From NCBI GenBank assembly GCA_903934155.1, contig CAIZMS010000015.1:1-8434 (forward strand): DNA of 8,434 bases, read 5' to 3'. Under the pieces are notes generated by a model. The model ran no database searches, had not been told where the DNA came from, and was given only the letters and a program-made list of their open reading frames with translations. Positions 8,044 to 8,434 of the stretch are shown piece by piece (position 1 is the stretch's first letter; every line of letters begins with the position of its first letter). Source of the stretch: an uncultured bacterium (lineage in GTDB: Bacteria > Verrucomicrobiota > Kiritimatiellia > CAIKKV01 > CAITUY01). A program made the translations under genes and the position numbers.

Positions 8044-8106
8044 GGCGTGAAGCCCTAAACTGTTCCCTATTTGCGCAGACCCAATATGTGTGCCAGACGT
8101 GTCGAT

Positions 8107-8434
8107 TTAAGTTGTCCGCTCTGGGGCGGACGGCGTTGCGACAGGTGGTTGTTCGGGTGTGACGACCTCTGGCACGGTGACTGGCTCCATGATCGGAATC
8201 GGTTCTGATGCTGGAGGAGAGATGGTTAATGCGTTGTCGGGTTGCTCTGCTGCCGGGGGATCCGATGTCAAAGGTTCTGGGATGATTATGACCGGCGGGA
8301 TGGCTATCTTGGGGACGACCGGCGTCGGGGCAGACACGACTGGGGGAATTGCCACAACGGGAGGCGGTGCGATAGGCGTCGGCTTGGTCGCCGGAGCGGC
8401 GGCCACTGGGGATGGCGGCGGCGTCATAGCGGCA
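8107..8434 (-). CDS. Proline-rich C-terminal tail of an unidentified protein, start beyond the right edge
   Basis: The minus-strand frame is open to the right edge and ends at TAA (8107-8109), giving about 109 codons. From the internal Met at 8427 it has 106 residues, of which 33 are proline. The rest are mostly Ala, Val, Ile, Thr, Glu and Ser, with no Gly, Cys, His or aromatic residue. The pattern is PPVV/IPPV runs giving way to EP/VP pairs. This composition points to an extended, disordered linker or tail, as seen in envelope-associated and cell-surface proteins. The upstream codons (Ala-Ala) continue the same style, so the Met at 8427 is probably internal. No domain is visible, and a TonB-like linker is unlikely because no folded C-terminal domain follows. 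It converges with the upstream plus-strand gene. Low-complexity sequence leaves some chance that it is a spurious frame. Confidence 0.55.
   Translation of the reverse strand, partial: AAMTPPPSPVAAAPATKPTPIAPPPVVAIPPVVSAPTPVVPKIAIPPVIIIPEPLTSDPPAAEQPDNALTISPPASEPIPIMEPVTVPEVVTPEQPPVATPSAPERTT

Noticed and set aside
8114..8131. 6-bp hairpin GTCCGC/GCGGAC as a terminator for the convergent genes
   Set aside because: The stem is short, it lies within the last codons of the proline-rich frame, and neither strand has a U tract after it.

Overview
The window holds two nitrogen-assimilation genes on the minus strand. They face away from a large plus-strand gene for a multidomain, dikinase-like protein of unknown function. 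A fragment of a proline-rich protein enters at the right edge. The DNA is GC-rich and almost fully coding. No RNA genes, CRISPR arrays or insertion sequences were seen. A type III glutamine synthetase together with a pseudo-KaiC/ATP-grasp protein would fit a metagenomic PVC-group bacterium (Kiritimatiellota, Lentisphaerota or Verrucomicrobiota) or a neighbouring phylum. This placement is recalled family knowledge and is tentative.

Layout, left to right. Positions 1-2922 (minus) carry the N-terminal 974 codons of the glutamate synthase large chain, cut by the left edge inside the FMN domain. Positions 2923-3000 are a 78-base gap with a perfect 12-bp hairpin. Positions 3001-5127 (minus) are a complete type III glutamine synthetase. 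Positions 5128-5418 are a divergent control region with a near-consensus sigma-54 promoter aimed at the glutamine synthetase. Positions 5419-8043 (plus; possibly starting at 5269 or 5377) encode a protein with a degenerate KaiC/RecA-like N-terminus, a PPDK/PEP-synthase-type ATP-grasp domain and a separate C-terminal domain. Positions 8044-8106 are a short convergent gap with no convincing terminator. Positions 8107-8434 (minus) are a proline-rich C-terminal tail.

How the genes fit together. Glutamine synthetase fixes ammonium onto glutamate. Glutamate synthase then transfers the glutamine amide to 2-oxoglutarate. The two genes form a co-directional GS-GOGAT unit, probably switched on under nitrogen limitation by sigma-54 and an enhancer-binding activator. 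The hairpin between them may reduce or stabilise gltB message. The divergent protein shares the control region, but nothing in the sequence proves a nitrogen role for it. It keeps the ATP-grasp signatures of the dikinases but lacks their usual swivelling-His and PEP/pyruvate barrel domains, so it is the least understood and most interesting gene here.
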